Shown in pieces: positions 23,701 to 33,111 of a stretch of 64,000 bases of DNA. A program made the translations under genes and the position numbers. Location of the stretch: contig SWBL01000045.1 of assembly GCA_024195585.1 (NCBI GenBank), positions 145,000 to 208,999 on the forward strand, written 5' to 3'. Every line of letters begins with the position of its first letter. The stretch's first letter is position 1. The DNA comes from Aureobasidium sp. EXF-3400 (lineage: Eukaryota > Ascomycota > Dothideomycetes > Dothideales > Saccotheciaceae). The notes under the pieces were generated by a model. The model had not been told where the DNA came from, searched no databases, and saw nothing but the letters and a program-made list of their open reading frames with translations.

Positions 23701-24149
23701 CAACAGCATCAAGGAACCCCGGTCATCCTCTTGCCGTATCCAGGCATCGCCCTTCCCGGGGTCCACCAGCGAAAAGGGCAGGGTAGTCGCTAGCTGAAAG
23801 CACGAATCCACAGCCAGCCTCCTCCAAAACAAGGTAGTCCGATTGAGCTTGACCCGACAAGTGATCGGCCTGTGCAGCAAGCACTAAAATATCCAAGGCG
23901 GAAACGACGCATTGCAGGCACAAGAGCCTTGTTCCCTTGTCAGCAGGTGGCTTACTATTACAACAACCCCTCCTCATCCGCAGCAACATTTCCGGTCACC
24001 TTTCGTTCTTCCTCTGATTTTCTTGAGGACCCTTGTATGCAACAATCGAGAACTCTTGTCTTACCTATTTCTCGAAGAAGCCAATTTCAGTTTCCGTATA
24101 CGAGAATCAACGTCCTTTGACTAGGCCCGTTGAACCCTGAACCACAGTT
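20736..24149. other. Gene-poor region (3.4 kb)
   Basis: Only non-conserved open frames are seen, the largest running from about 22026 to 22694 without an ATG at its head. The stretch includes pyrimidine-rich tracts (for example 21060-21130). The part next to 24150 probably holds a long 5' leader or promoter for the following gene. I see no RNA gene or clear repeat. Confidence 0.5.
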
Positions 24150-25976
24150 ATGGACTCGACCACCCTCGTTACTTTTCTCTAGTAAGCACACCGGACCTAA
24201 GTCCGTGACTCGAGAGGACTCGATGCTAACTATTTGACTTGTAGTAGATCAAGGCCGGATGTTCGCACAGTAGAGCTCTTTGGATCTTGGGACAACTTCT
24301 CAAGGCCGTATCGTATGCAAAGCGATGGACATAGAGGTCGTGGTGTCTGGACTGGCTGCCACTCATTTGAGAACATCATCTGCGATGGTGATCGCATCAA
24401 CCAGCTGAGGCCCAGAAATGGTGCCTTGAAACAAGGCGGAACTTATTGGTACTACTACAAACTCGACGATGCCGAGGAGGCCTACGATTCTGCCGCCTTG
24501 ACTACATGTGCTTGCCCCTTGCTACCTGGTCAGATGGTCAACGTACTGGAAATCCCGATTGAAGTCATCGAAGCTCCTCAACGAGTTTGCAGCGCCTCGG
24601 CCAACCTGCCTACTACTATGGAATTCTCGATGACCACCAACCCCGAAGACAGATACAAGAAGATTTACAGCAAGCCGCCCACCAAACTCCCTCGCTACTA
24701 CTGCTCTAGTGACGCACTGCGGGAGAGATTTGCTGCGGACGCTTCCATGTCGAGGGATCTCAGATTGAGGGACCGACCTTCTTCTCGAGGTGTTAGATCC
24801 ATCAAACGAGTCCGCCGTGAGGAACCAGAATATCAACGACCTGGTGCATGCCAGATTGATGTCTCTTGGGATGACATATCAGCAGTCGCCAACATGCCCA
24901 ATCTGGATCAAAAGATGAACGATCTCCCAGAGCTGCGACCCTTCGCTCCTTGCCCTAGTGCTTCGCCTGAAGAAAGACCGATCACCAGAGGTCAAGGAGG
25001 ACGCTTCACTGATCTTACTAAGGGACTGGGATTCTCCTTCTTTGGCTCGCTTCGTCAACCAAAGAAGAACACACACCGTCTCAGCCAAGAGTTCACAATG
25101 GAGTTCGATGTTTCACCACCACAAATTCCTCAATACGATGGCGCCTATGACGAACCGCAATCTACACAATGGCCTCTGAGTCCTCCGCTGTCCGAACTTG
25201 CAGACGAAGAGAACTGGCCCCTGCCACCTCTGAACTGCTTCCGTCCTGCTTCCTCCCACACACCGCTTCATGGTCCATCTACGCCAACCTCTGCAATTCC
25301 AATTCTGAACCTCAACAACCAGTCCCAGTCCCGAAACAACACATTCCACCAGCCTCTCTCATCACCAGCACTTTCTTCTTCAACCGTATCAGACGACTAC
25401 CACCCTGGATTCGGACCCAGCAAAAGCATACCCGGCAGCTTCGATATGGCTTCTCCAACCTTTACAGCTGACACCCTCGACTCATCGTTTTCCTCCAACC
25501 TCACCACACCCGACCGCCTCAGCTTCAACCTTGACACCTCGAATCACGAACACCATCAGGCCTTCTCCGACAGCGACGCTGCGAACTTCCACACCGGTCT
25601 TGAGGACTTGAACAACCGTCTCTCTACCCTCTACACAGATCACCCCTCATCCTCCCACTCAGACTTCAACGACCAAGCTCTGCCATCACAACGCAAGCAA
25701 ACAACCGACTTTTCGTCCTTTTTCCCTTCGCGCGTCCAGCAACCGCTATACCTCCAAAGTATACAGGCTCGCCGCAGTAAAAGCAGCGGCGACTATGAAC
25801 AAAAATCCAACGGCAGTTGCTTGACTCTGAAACCCATCAAGAGTGGCGCTATTGGCACTGCGAGGGGAGCAGACAGACCTTTTTCTTTGTGTTTGCCTGT
25901 GGGAGCCGGAAGCTGGGGTGGTGAAGAGGAAACAGGCTTCTGCAGTGATGTTTTGGAGGCTTTGGGTATTGCTTAA
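24150..25976 (+). CDS. Fungal protein with AMPK/CBM48-like N-terminal domain and long disordered tail (587 aa)
   Basis: Proposed exons are 24150-24181 (32 nt, MDSTTLVTFLY) and 24245-25976, separated by a 63-nt intron (GTAAGC donor, CTAAC branch, TTGTAG acceptor) that rebuilds the Tyr codon. Residues about 8-110 look like an E-set/AMPK-type glycogen-binding fold: VRTVELFGSWDNFSRPYRM, GRGVWTG, then GGTYWYYYKLDD, followed by CACPLLPGQMVNVLEIPIE. Similar proteins are widespread in filamentous fungi, and in known AMPK and CBM48 proteins the fold binds glucans or partner kinases. The remaining 470 residues are Ser/Pro/Asn-rich and disordered, ending in a conserved-looking VGAGSWGGEEE motif. Carbohydrate binding is an inference. 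The tiny first exon would be missed by ORF-only calling. Confidence 0.72.
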
Positions 25977-26408
25977 TGTACTGAGGCGCGACTGGTTCTT
26001 AAGCTGAGAGTTTGCTTGTACGACAGCGAAGCAAAGGGTTTCTGCTGCACGCAAGAGAGCTAAACAGGTCATACATTGCATCAAGTTCTGTGGGCTTGCG
26101 AATTCTTTCTTCTTCTGTATATATATCTTCTAGCATCAAAGCTACCAACTCTGTTCTTAAAAACAAGAAAACACATACAGACTGTCCACATTTCCACCAG
26201 CCTCAATGTTTTCCCTTTTACCTTCTTACAACTTTGAGTTCATATTTCTTTTTTCGTTGAGGCAGGTACTCTGTTTGCCTGTATCGCCCAGTCTTGACTT
26301 CTTTCCTTTGCTTGACCCTTCCCAGTTCTTGGCCTTCTTTTTTATTTGACTATACTCCTTTAGTTCGATTTCGTGCATCGCCTCAAGACTTTTATCCTTC
26401 TTCGACGC

Positions 26409-26606
26409 TCACTTGCGACCTCTATCAACCACAAACTCATGCATCGACCGGAATGTCGTCGTCAGCTTTGACTTACTTCATCACATGGTTGGGTGGTGGT
26501 GTCTGCTGTCTTGTGGTGCGTGAAGCACCGAGAGCCACTGAGGATGGAAGGTATGATGAACGGATGGAGAAAGATGGACGAGCATAAGTAGATAGGAAGT
26601 TTTATA
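26409..26606 (+). repeat. Dispersed element, copy 2 (direct repeat with copy 3)
   Basis: It shares with copy 3, in order: CACAAACTCATGCATCGACC, TCTTGTGGTGCGTGAAGCAC, GAG-GCCACTGA-GATGG, GGAGAAAGATG, and AGTAGATAGG-AGTTTTAT at its end. Offset to copy 3 is about 340-355 bp. The perfect stem GGTGC/GCACC brackets a GTGAA loop at 26515-26529. Confidence 0.7.
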
Positions 26607-26743
26607 CTCATCCTACTCATTCAACCTACAATCCAGAATCTTCAATCTGAGTTCTGCACCTTTCCAGTCTCCTCAACCACAGTTCTCCTGATTCTGGTTT
26701 CCTATCGTGCATCCTTTCAACCCGCTCAACCTTCATCAATACC

Positions 26744-26950
26744 ACCTCGCGATCCCCACCATCACAAACTCCTACATCGACCGGATCATCGTCCTCGACC
26801 GGACTTGACTGAAAAGCCGTCAAATCAAACAAACCATCACGCAGGGGGTTGGAGGTATCCCCGGTCTTGTGGTGCGTGAAGCACCGAGGGCCACTGATGA
26901 TGGTGGAATGGAAGAGTGGAGAAAGATGAGTAGATAGGTAGTTTTATATC
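26744..26950 (+). repeat. Dispersed element, copy 3 (direct repeat with copy 2)
   Basis: This is a second direct copy. It carries CACAAACTCCTACATCGACC, then CATCACGCAGGGG (shared with copy 1), then CTTGTGGTGCGTGAAGCACC (hairpin 26870-26884), then GATGAGTAGATAGGTAGTTT. No open frame is shared among the copies, so the conservation is at DNA or RNA level. Confidence 0.7.
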
Positions 26951-27445
26951 GGGTGGAAGGACGAGCGACTGAAATTAGTGGCTTGCAACTGCAAGTCTTT
27001 CACTTTGGGTGACGTTTAGTGTGTGGTTATGATGAGTCTGTGTACGAAGAATAACAAAGAGTGAGATATAATGGAAAAGCGAGGGCAAAGTTATGTCAAA
27101 GACGCTCTCGTCCGGGAAAGGAAGAAGGACAGAGCTGATTGGAAACTGTGAAAATGTTTCATATCATTCTGAAGCTATACTCACCAATGATCTTTGTCTG
27201 GTTGGTGAGACCCAATCGGCTTACAACAATGACTTACAACAATGACTTACTTGAACTAAGGAACCAACAAGCATATGGATAGCTCACCAACACATCATCT
27301 TGATGGTACAGGATCGACACAAGACCAACATGAACATAACGCAGACGTTACCTGACAAAGGTTGTGGGGACGGTGAAGATTCAATTCAAGCATAACTAAA
27401 GCAAGCAACCATGAAAATGTATAGGAGCAAAAAAGGTACGATGCA

Positions 27446-28855
27446 TCAACGCTCATCGTCAAAGACAAACTTTTCCTCCACTTCGACAAAAGGTCCCTTC
27501 TCATCTCTATATTCCTTAACCGTCACGTATCTAGTCCAAGTACGATCATTCTGTCCCGATGGTTGAGGCTCATACTGTCGAGGAGCTTTGCGAGGCTCAT
27601 TGCCCTTCTCGAGCACAAAATCGTCTTTGTCGACATGAACTTGCATGCTTGGTGTGGGTGAGTTCTCCGCTCTGTAAGGACCGTGGGCGTAAGACTCTTC
27701 GACAAGAGGAAGTTCGCGTGCAGGAGACTCGCTGAGAGGAGTCCACTTGGGTTCTGGGACATAGGGTCTTTCGGCAGGGTCAACGTAGGTGCGGTTGCGT
27801 TGTTTCTCGTACTCGTAGTCATCGTGGACGCTGGGCATGCCAGAAAGATTGGGAGGTTGCAAGCGCATACGAGAAAGACCTTGTACGGAATGCTCATCAC
27901 GTCCAGAAGGCAAGTCTGGTGGAAGTGTGGCCACTTCGTCCTCGCCGGAGAAGGAAACACGACGTTTGGGTGGCTTGACATTCGCAAGAGGAGCAGGAGC
28001 GTCTCTGTACGAAGTCGTAGGTCTGAATGTTCCAGGACGACTGCTGAGCGTTGACGGATAGTCCTGATAAGTCTGAGTGCTGTCTCTGAAGTGCGCAGGA
28101 TTCTCTCTGACTGGTGCCGGATAGTCTCTGAAGGTTGCGGGAGTGTCTCGCATGGGAGGAGGATAGTCTCTGGCTGCCGAGTAGTCTTGACGAGGAGCAG
28201 GATAAAGATCTTCAGCGGGCGCAGGGCGATATCTCGAAGGTGATGGGTAATCACGAGCTGGTGGAGGATAGTATTCTCTGGATGGAGCGTCGGACCATGT
28301 GCGGGCATTTTCCCTCTGGATGAGGAGGTACTCCTGATAGGTTGGTTTGCGAGGAGGCATGATCTCGATGGTTGGAATTGATGCGATGGAAGGTTCGATA
28401 GGTTCGACAGGTGAAGCGGGTGCAGGAGGAGGCTCAATGTGCTGTGGTGCTGGGACAAAGGGCTTGACGTGACGAAATGGAATGTCGCGGAATGCTGGCT
28501 GAGGTGGTGGACTGGGCGATTTGGGAGCCTGAGGTGCTGAGATGTGTGGTGCTGGACCCTGAGGAGTTGAGATCTGAGATGTTGCGATTTGAGGTGTTGC
28601 GATCTGTAGTGCTAAGGTCTGTGTTGGTGGAAGCGAAAGAGGTAATGGCAACGAAGAAGATTTGGAAGCACAACGACGACAGATGCTTGGAGGCGGCAAG
28701 ACTGGAGAGTTTGTGTCAACGGGATGCTCAGCGTGGTAACGAGCAGATCTTGGTTGCTGGCAGATGAAGCAGACGTGCCAGACGGTGAAAGGCAGGCCAT
28801 CACGCGTCTGCGCCTCGAAAGGAACAGAAGGCGGACGCCAGCTGAAGTTTGACAT
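27446..28855 (-). CDS. Zinc-ribbon-like protein with proline/tyrosine repeats (469 aa)
   Basis: Start ATG is at 28855 (MSNFSWRPPSVPFEAQTRDG); the frame is open further upstream but without another ATG before a TTG-type codon. Cys29-x2-Cys32 (HVCFICQQ) and Cys59-x2-Cys62 (ICRRCAS), 26 residues apart, form a likely four-cysteine zinc-binding site. After that comes a Pro/Ala/Ser-rich stretch, then an array of imperfect 8-12-residue repeats of the type RDYPAPxR (about residues 200-300). A C-terminal segment follows with WTRYVTVKEYRDEKGPFVEV and an acidic end. I do not know the family or function. Its start is only 92 bp from the stop of the next upstream gene on the same strand. Confidence 0.7.
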   Translation of the reverse strand: MSNFSWRPPSVPFEAQTRDGLPFTVWHVCFICQQPRSARYHAEHPVDTNSPVLPPPSICRRCASKSSSLPLPLSLPPTQTLALQIATPQIATSQISTPQGPAPHISAPQAPKSPSPPPQPAFRDIPFRHVKPFVPAPQHIEPPPAPASPVEPIEPSIASIPTIEIMPPRKPTYQEYLLIQRENARTWSDAPSREYYPPPARDYPSPSRYRPAPAEDLYPAPRQDYSAARDYPPPMRDTPATFRDYPAPVRENPAHFRDSTQTYQDYPSTLSSRPGTFRPTTSYRDAPAPLANVKPPKRRVSFSGEDEVATLPPDLPSGRDEHSVQGLSRMRLQPPNLSGMPSVHDDYEYEKQRNRTYVDPAERPYVPEPKWTPLSESPARELPLVEESYAHGPYRAENSPTPSMQVHVDKDDFVLEKGNEPRKAPRQYEPQPSGQNDRTWTRYVTVKEYRDEKGPFVEVEEKFVFDDER

Positions 28856-28947
28856 GTTGTGTTGAATGGATAAAAAGGAAGGTGGGGCAAGAGCGAGATG
28901 AAAGACGCATCCAAAGAGTGATAGAAATGGCATGTGACAAACTTACT

Positions 28948-29361
28948 TTAGTGAGGGCCGGGACTGACAATCACTGTCTCTCCTGGTGCGCCGCTCGTTG
29001 TCTGAACCACTTCCTGTCTCTGAACAGGCACTCCACCAGTCGTGTAGGATGCACCTGACGTAGTTCCACCTGAACCGCCTGCACTGCCTGAGCCGCCAGA
29101 GCTACCAGCAGCAGCCCCAGCTGGGACGACAGAAACCACTGTCTCTCCGTTTTGTCCAGTACTCGCGACGAAAGTGTTGCCAGCTCCCACTGCCGATCCA
29201 TCACCACCACTGCGGCCTTCACGTTGGCGCTTGTGCTTGCGATGCTTGTGCACTCCGAATATGGTCCAGCCGATCACGTTGGCGAGGACGAAGGGTACAA
29301 CGATAGCAGGCACGAGAATCGTAGCCAGACCAACGCCAGCTGACATGGTGCCGCAGACCAT
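28948..29361 (-). CDS. Small single-span membrane protein with Gly/Ser-rich tail (137 aa)
   Basis: The start is ATG 29361 (MVCGTMSAGVGLA), with ATG 29346 as an alternative. Residues about 9-36 form one strongly hydrophobic span (VGLATILVPAIVVPFVLANV and onward), followed by a basic stretch (GVHKHRKHKRQREGR) that by the positive-inside rule puts the tail in the cytosol. The remaining 85 residues are Gly/Ser/Thr/Val-rich and end with ETVIVSPGPH. There is no cleavable signal peptide motif. Small proteins of this layout are common in ascomycetes but I cannot name a family. A GTAAGT donor-like site begins 3 nt after the stop codon. Confidence 0.68.
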   Translation of the reverse strand: MVCGTMSAGVGLATILVPAIVVPFVLANVIGWTIFGVHKHRKHKRQREGRSGGDGSAVGAGNTFVASTGQNGETVVSVVPAGAAAGSSGGSGSAGGSGGTTSGASYTTGGVPVQRQEVVQTTSGAPGETVIVSPGPH

Positions 29362-30030
29362 GATGGATAAGGAGCGTATGAATGGGGGTAGTTGATGAGT
29401 TGGGAGATTGATGATGTTGGGAATGATGATTGAGGGTGCAAGAAGAAGAGGCAGACAGCGAGCTGATGTCAAGAACAGAATGAAGCTTCGCCTTTCCTGT
29501 CGAGGAAGCAGCGAGCAATTGCTGTACCTGCCCAGACAACATGGCGTTGACCAAATCCCGTCCGCCGAGAGTCGCTATTACGTCCGGCTTCTGTCATCTA
29601 TAGCATAGCAGACTGCGCATAGTTAGCTTTCCATATCCCATCACAATTTCTGATCGATGAAGCGTCACTCACTTTCTGGACTCACCTCCAGCCTTGAGTT
29701 CAACTAGAAGATAGAACCAGGAAAGCAACAGATACATGTATGGACATCAACTAAACACAAAGGAGAATACAGGTTGGAGTGTACGTAAAAGCATTAATTA
29801 GTGTTCGGTGCATCTATCAATTCGTGAACAGGTTTAACAACTAAAACAGAGAATTGGGGAACATGAAGGAAAAGAAAAGCAAAAACAAAAAACAAAAAAG
29901 AGGTGGTATCGCTGCTGCTGTTGCTGCCATTGTCATATCCAAAATATTGCTTGTCGACCATCATACAACTGTTTTTGCGACGAAAAAGAAATAAAAAGAG
30001 CAGTTTGTGTATATCTGACTCTCTATGCTT
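29362..30030. other. Intergenic region (0.67 kb)
   Basis: This is the 5' region of the small membrane protein gene and the 3' end of ErdS, both on the minus strand. It contains an A-rich low-complexity run (about 29870-29900). No gene is seen. Confidence 0.5.
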
Positions 30031-33000
30031 CTAGTTGTTGCCATCATCTGTATCCTCGAAGAAGGTCAAGATTGCCTTGACACCTCCAGGTCCGAGACCG
30101 TGTGGTGGGTAACACACGTAGATGGGATCATCTTGAGCACCAAGCTTCTCTCTGAACTCAGACTTGGCTGTGAGCTTGAGCTCGGTGGCGATGGCGTGGT
30201 AGGCCTTGCTGAGAACCTTGATACGAGTACCCTTCAGGTTGTGACCGGGAGTGAGCTTTGAGCTGGCACCACCACCGAATGTGACCGAAGTGGCACCACC
30301 GGCCGCACATTGCGAAAGCGCGTGCATGACGAGCAACTCAATGGCACCTGAGGGTGCTCCAGGGAAATCAAGCGAGAACTTGACCTGCCAGCCGTGGTCG
30401 GGCGACAGCTGGGCCATGATGACAAAGCCAGCAATTTGACCGTCCTTGTCGGTAGTGTAGTGATATTGACGATGAGCCTCGTCTTGCCAAGGGTGCACAT
30501 CTGTGAGATGGACCTGCTTGCCCTTGCGGTTGGCCAGCCAGTCCTTGACACGGCCGTCGATCTTTTGCTTGATCTCAGCCGGTACGGGCGTGCCGAGGGG
30601 GTAATCGTGCACCTTCACACCTTCCTTGCTCGCGTGACGGATTTTGCGCTGGATATCGTGATCGTGCACAGCCGGGTTGTTGCCAGGGTCCAGACGCTGC
30701 TCAGCAGCGACCGAGAATGTACGCCAGTCGAACTGGTGTGACGACAGGACTTCTTCAACGTCACCGCCACACAACAGCCACAAAGGCTTAATTCCACGCT
30801 CTTTCTTGATGTAGTGCAAGTATCCTGCAATGGTGCGGGCGTACTGGCTCTTGTGACAAAGGGGGTCACCAACGGTGATGGCGTAGCCTTGGTGAGGTAC
30901 GAAACCGACGGCGGCACCGGTAGCATCGTCTCTCCAGATTTCGGTACGAGGCTCGAGCCAAGAAGTGTTGGAAGCGTCTCCGTAGTTGGCGATGAGCATT
31001 TCGACGGAAGGAAGCTCCATTCCGGCGGCGTGACGATCTTGACCCTCCCACGGAGGGTGCAATGTGCTGGCTTCGGGATGTCTGAGTTGCTTGACGACGG
31101 GTCTTGCGGGGAGAGACTTGGGATCGCGAGGGAAGAGAGTAGCATGGCGAATGTCGCCAAGAGAGAGCAACAACATCAGCATACGTTCCAAACCAATACC
31201 ACCACCACCGTGAGGAGGAGCTCCCCAGGCAAATCCTTGCATGTACTCATCGAGTGTGCTAGGGTCCATCTTCAGGCGCTCCATCTGCTTGGTCAACATC
31301 TTCTCGTCGTGGATACGCTGACCACCGGAGAGAATTTCTTGACCACGGAGGAAAATATCGAACGAGTTTGTAATTTTGGGGTTGTTAGGGTCGGGCATGG
31401 CGTAGAAAGGTCTGGCGCCGGCAGGGAACTTGTCGAGGACGTAGTAATCTGTGCCGTAAACCTGCTTAATGACCTTTCCGAGCTGAATTTCGTCGCGGGT
31501 ACCGAGATCCTCGTCTTCAGGAAGAGGGTTGCCGTGGTCGTCTCTCCAGCCAGAGTCGTTGAGGAGGCGAATACCCTCGGCGAAGGGAATGACAGGAGTC
31601 TTGTCAAGCCAGACCAGATCCTCATGAGGGAAGTGCTTCTTCAATGTGTCGATTTCGTGGCGGTAGTTCTCGTAGACACTCTTGAACATGAACTTGAAGA
31701 GACCATCAAGAACACGAAGGACTTCGTGGTAGTGCTCATCAATGGCCATCTCCAAATCCAGACCGGTGTACTCGGTCATGTGTCTATGTGTGTTACTGTT
31801 TTCGGCACGGAACACAGCACCGATCTCGAAGACTCTGCCAAAGTCGGCTGAGATACACATCTGCTTGGCCAGTTGAGGCGATTGGGCCAGGAAAGCAGGT
31901 CTGCCAAAGTAGTCGACCTTGAAGACACTGGCACCGGATTCGGTAGCACCACCTTGCAGCTTGGGTGTGTGAATCTCCATGAAGCCTTGACCACGGAGGT
32001 ACTCGCGGAAGAAGGACGAGACACCGGATTGGACACGGAAGATACTTTGGGAGGTGTTGGTACGGAGATCGACGATGCGGTTGGCGAGACGGGTGCGGTC
32101 ACCAATGTGCTGGCGAGCGTTCTTGGTAAGCTCTGCTTCTTCGCGAGTGACTTCGGCTTCGGCGACGTTGAAGGGAAGAGGGGCAGTTCTGGAGCCTTCG
32201 ACGTGCAGTTCGTGGATCGAGACTTCGAGGTTTCCGATAGAACAGCCGGTAATCTTGCCCTGCTTGGCCTTGGGCTCTTGAACCACGGCACGCACGCGCA
32301 CGACTGATTCGAGCTTGAGATGCTTGGCCCAGTAGACCATACCTAGCGAGACTCCAGCGTGCTCGTGCAAGACACCCTGAATCGAGGCAGTTTGTTGACG
32401 GAAGGCGACAAAGACACGACGGCTACTGATCTGGCGGATCATGTGAACGCGAGCACGGAAGGTGACCCACGAGCCAACGTCTCTCTCAGACAGCTCGAGC
32501 AGGTTGATCTTCTTCTCGTTGGCGGGCTGTGCAGGGGCGTAGTAGTTGAGGGGCAGAACACCGTACTTGGTCTTCATGTCGCCGGTCTCCTCGGCCTCAG
32601 CACGTGCTTGGGTCATTTGTTGCAGCTTGCGGTCTGCAGCCGAGTGCTCCTCGGCCTTCTTGTGCTTTTCCTCTTTCTTCAAGAGCTTGTTACGCTTGCG
32701 TAGCTGTGCCTTTGACATGGGCTCGCCAAGGGCATTCAGGGGACGACCATCGTTGGACGACGATGACGAAGAACCACGGCGGAGCTTGTGTCTGAAAGCG
32801 CCCAATGGGCTGTGTGTAGGTCTGTGATGCGAGGTGGAGCGGGACTGGCGGCGGTGAGAGAGATCAGTAGAGGCACGGCTGTTGTCGAGCGACTGGCGCG
32901 TGTCGATAGAGGTCGAGTTTCGCGGCGAAGCAAAGCGAGCCTTCGCGCTGGGACGAGCTCCATGGTCGAGAGAGGCACGAGGGCGCTCCGACAGATCTGT

Positions 33001-33111
33001 GCTGGCTCTGCTGGATGTGGGAGTGCCGTTGTCTGAGTTGGAATAGTTTCCGCTGGCGCTGGTACTCCGGCGGTGGTGGCCGGGCACGAGTTTGTGCAAT
33101 ACCTTCTTCAT
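30031..33111 (-). CDS. erdS: Ergosteryl-3beta-O-L-aspartate synthase: AspRS fused to DUF2156 transferase (1026 aa)
   Basis: This is a single exon; the start is ATG 33111 (MKKVLHKLVPGHHRRS) since the frame upstream has only TTG. Domains in order: a basic Ser/Arg-rich extension (1-135); a Lys/Glu-rich helix (about 135-180); an OB-fold anticodon-binding domain (about 205-310, VGSWVTFRARVHMIRQ); and a class IIb AspRS core with motif 2 FRAENSNTHRHMTEY (434-448) and motif 3 GGGIGLERM (Arg643). Then comes a DUF2156/GNAT-like aminoacyl transferase domain (about 697-1020) with GYAITVGDPLC, GGDVEEVLSSHQF and GGATSVTFGGGASSKL. The fusion of AspRS with DUF2156 is the hallmark of fungal ErdS, which charges tRNA-Asp and transfers aspartate to ergosterol (established family knowledge). 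All catalytic landmarks look intact. Confidence 0.93.
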   Translation of the reverse strand: MKKVLHKLVPGHHRRSTSASGNYSNSDNGTPTSSRASTDLSERPRASLDHGARPSAKARFASPRNSTSIDTRQSLDNSRASTDLSHRRQSRSTSHHRPTHSPLGAFRHKLRRGSSSSSSNDGRPLNALGEPMSKAQLRKRNKLLKKEEKHKKAEEHSAADRKLQQMTQARAEAEETGDMKTKYGVLPLNYYAPAQPANEKKINLLELSERDVGSWVTFRARVHMIRQISSRRVFVAFRQQTASIQGVLHEHAGVSLGMVYWAKHLKLESVVRVRAVVQEPKAKQGKITGCSIGNLEVSIHELHVEGSRTAPLPFNVAEAEVTREEAELTKNARQHIGDRTRLANRIVDLRTNTSQSIFRVQSGVSSFFREYLRGQGFMEIHTPKLQGGATESGASVFKVDYFGRPAFLAQSPQLAKQMCISADFGRVFEIGAVFRAENSNTHRHMTEYTGLDLEMAIDEHYHEVLRVLDGLFKFMFKSVYENYRHEIDTLKKHFPHEDLVWLDKTPVIPFAEGIRLLNDSGWRDDHGNPLPEDEDLGTRDEIQLGKVIKQVYGTDYYVLDKFPAGARPFYAMPDPNNPKITNSFDIFLRGQEILSGGQRIHDEKMLTKQMERLKMDPSTLDEYMQGFAWGAPPHGGGGIGLERMLMLLLSLGDIRHATLFPRDPKSLPARPVVKQLRHPEASTLHPPWEGQDRHAAGMELPSVEMLIANYGDASNTSWLEPRTEIWRDDATGAAVGFVPHQGYAITVGDPLCHKSQYARTIAGYLHYIKKERGIKPLWLLCGGDVEEVLSSHQFDWRTFSVAAEQRLDPGNNPAVHDHDIQRKIRHASKEGVKVHDYPLGTPVPAEIKQKIDGRVKDWLANRKGKQVHLTDVHPWQDEAHRQYHYTTDKDGQIAGFVIMAQLSPDHGWQVKFSLDFPGAPSGAIELLVMHALSQCAAGGATSVTFGGGASSKLTPGHNLKGTRIKVLSKAYHAIATELKLTAKSEFREKLGAQDDPIYVCYPPHGLGPGGVKAILTFFEDTDDGNN

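Larger units (their letters stand above)
25977..27445. other. Intergenic region (1.47 kb) with duplicated element
   Basis: This lies between the converging genes ending at 25976 and 27446. It holds two direct copies of a small dispersed element, listed separately. No protein-coding gene is supportable. Confidence 0.5.

Noticed and set aside
30814..31851. 345-codon plus-strand frame opposite ErdS
   Set aside because: It lies entirely antisense to the conserved AspRS core. No domain is seen in it.
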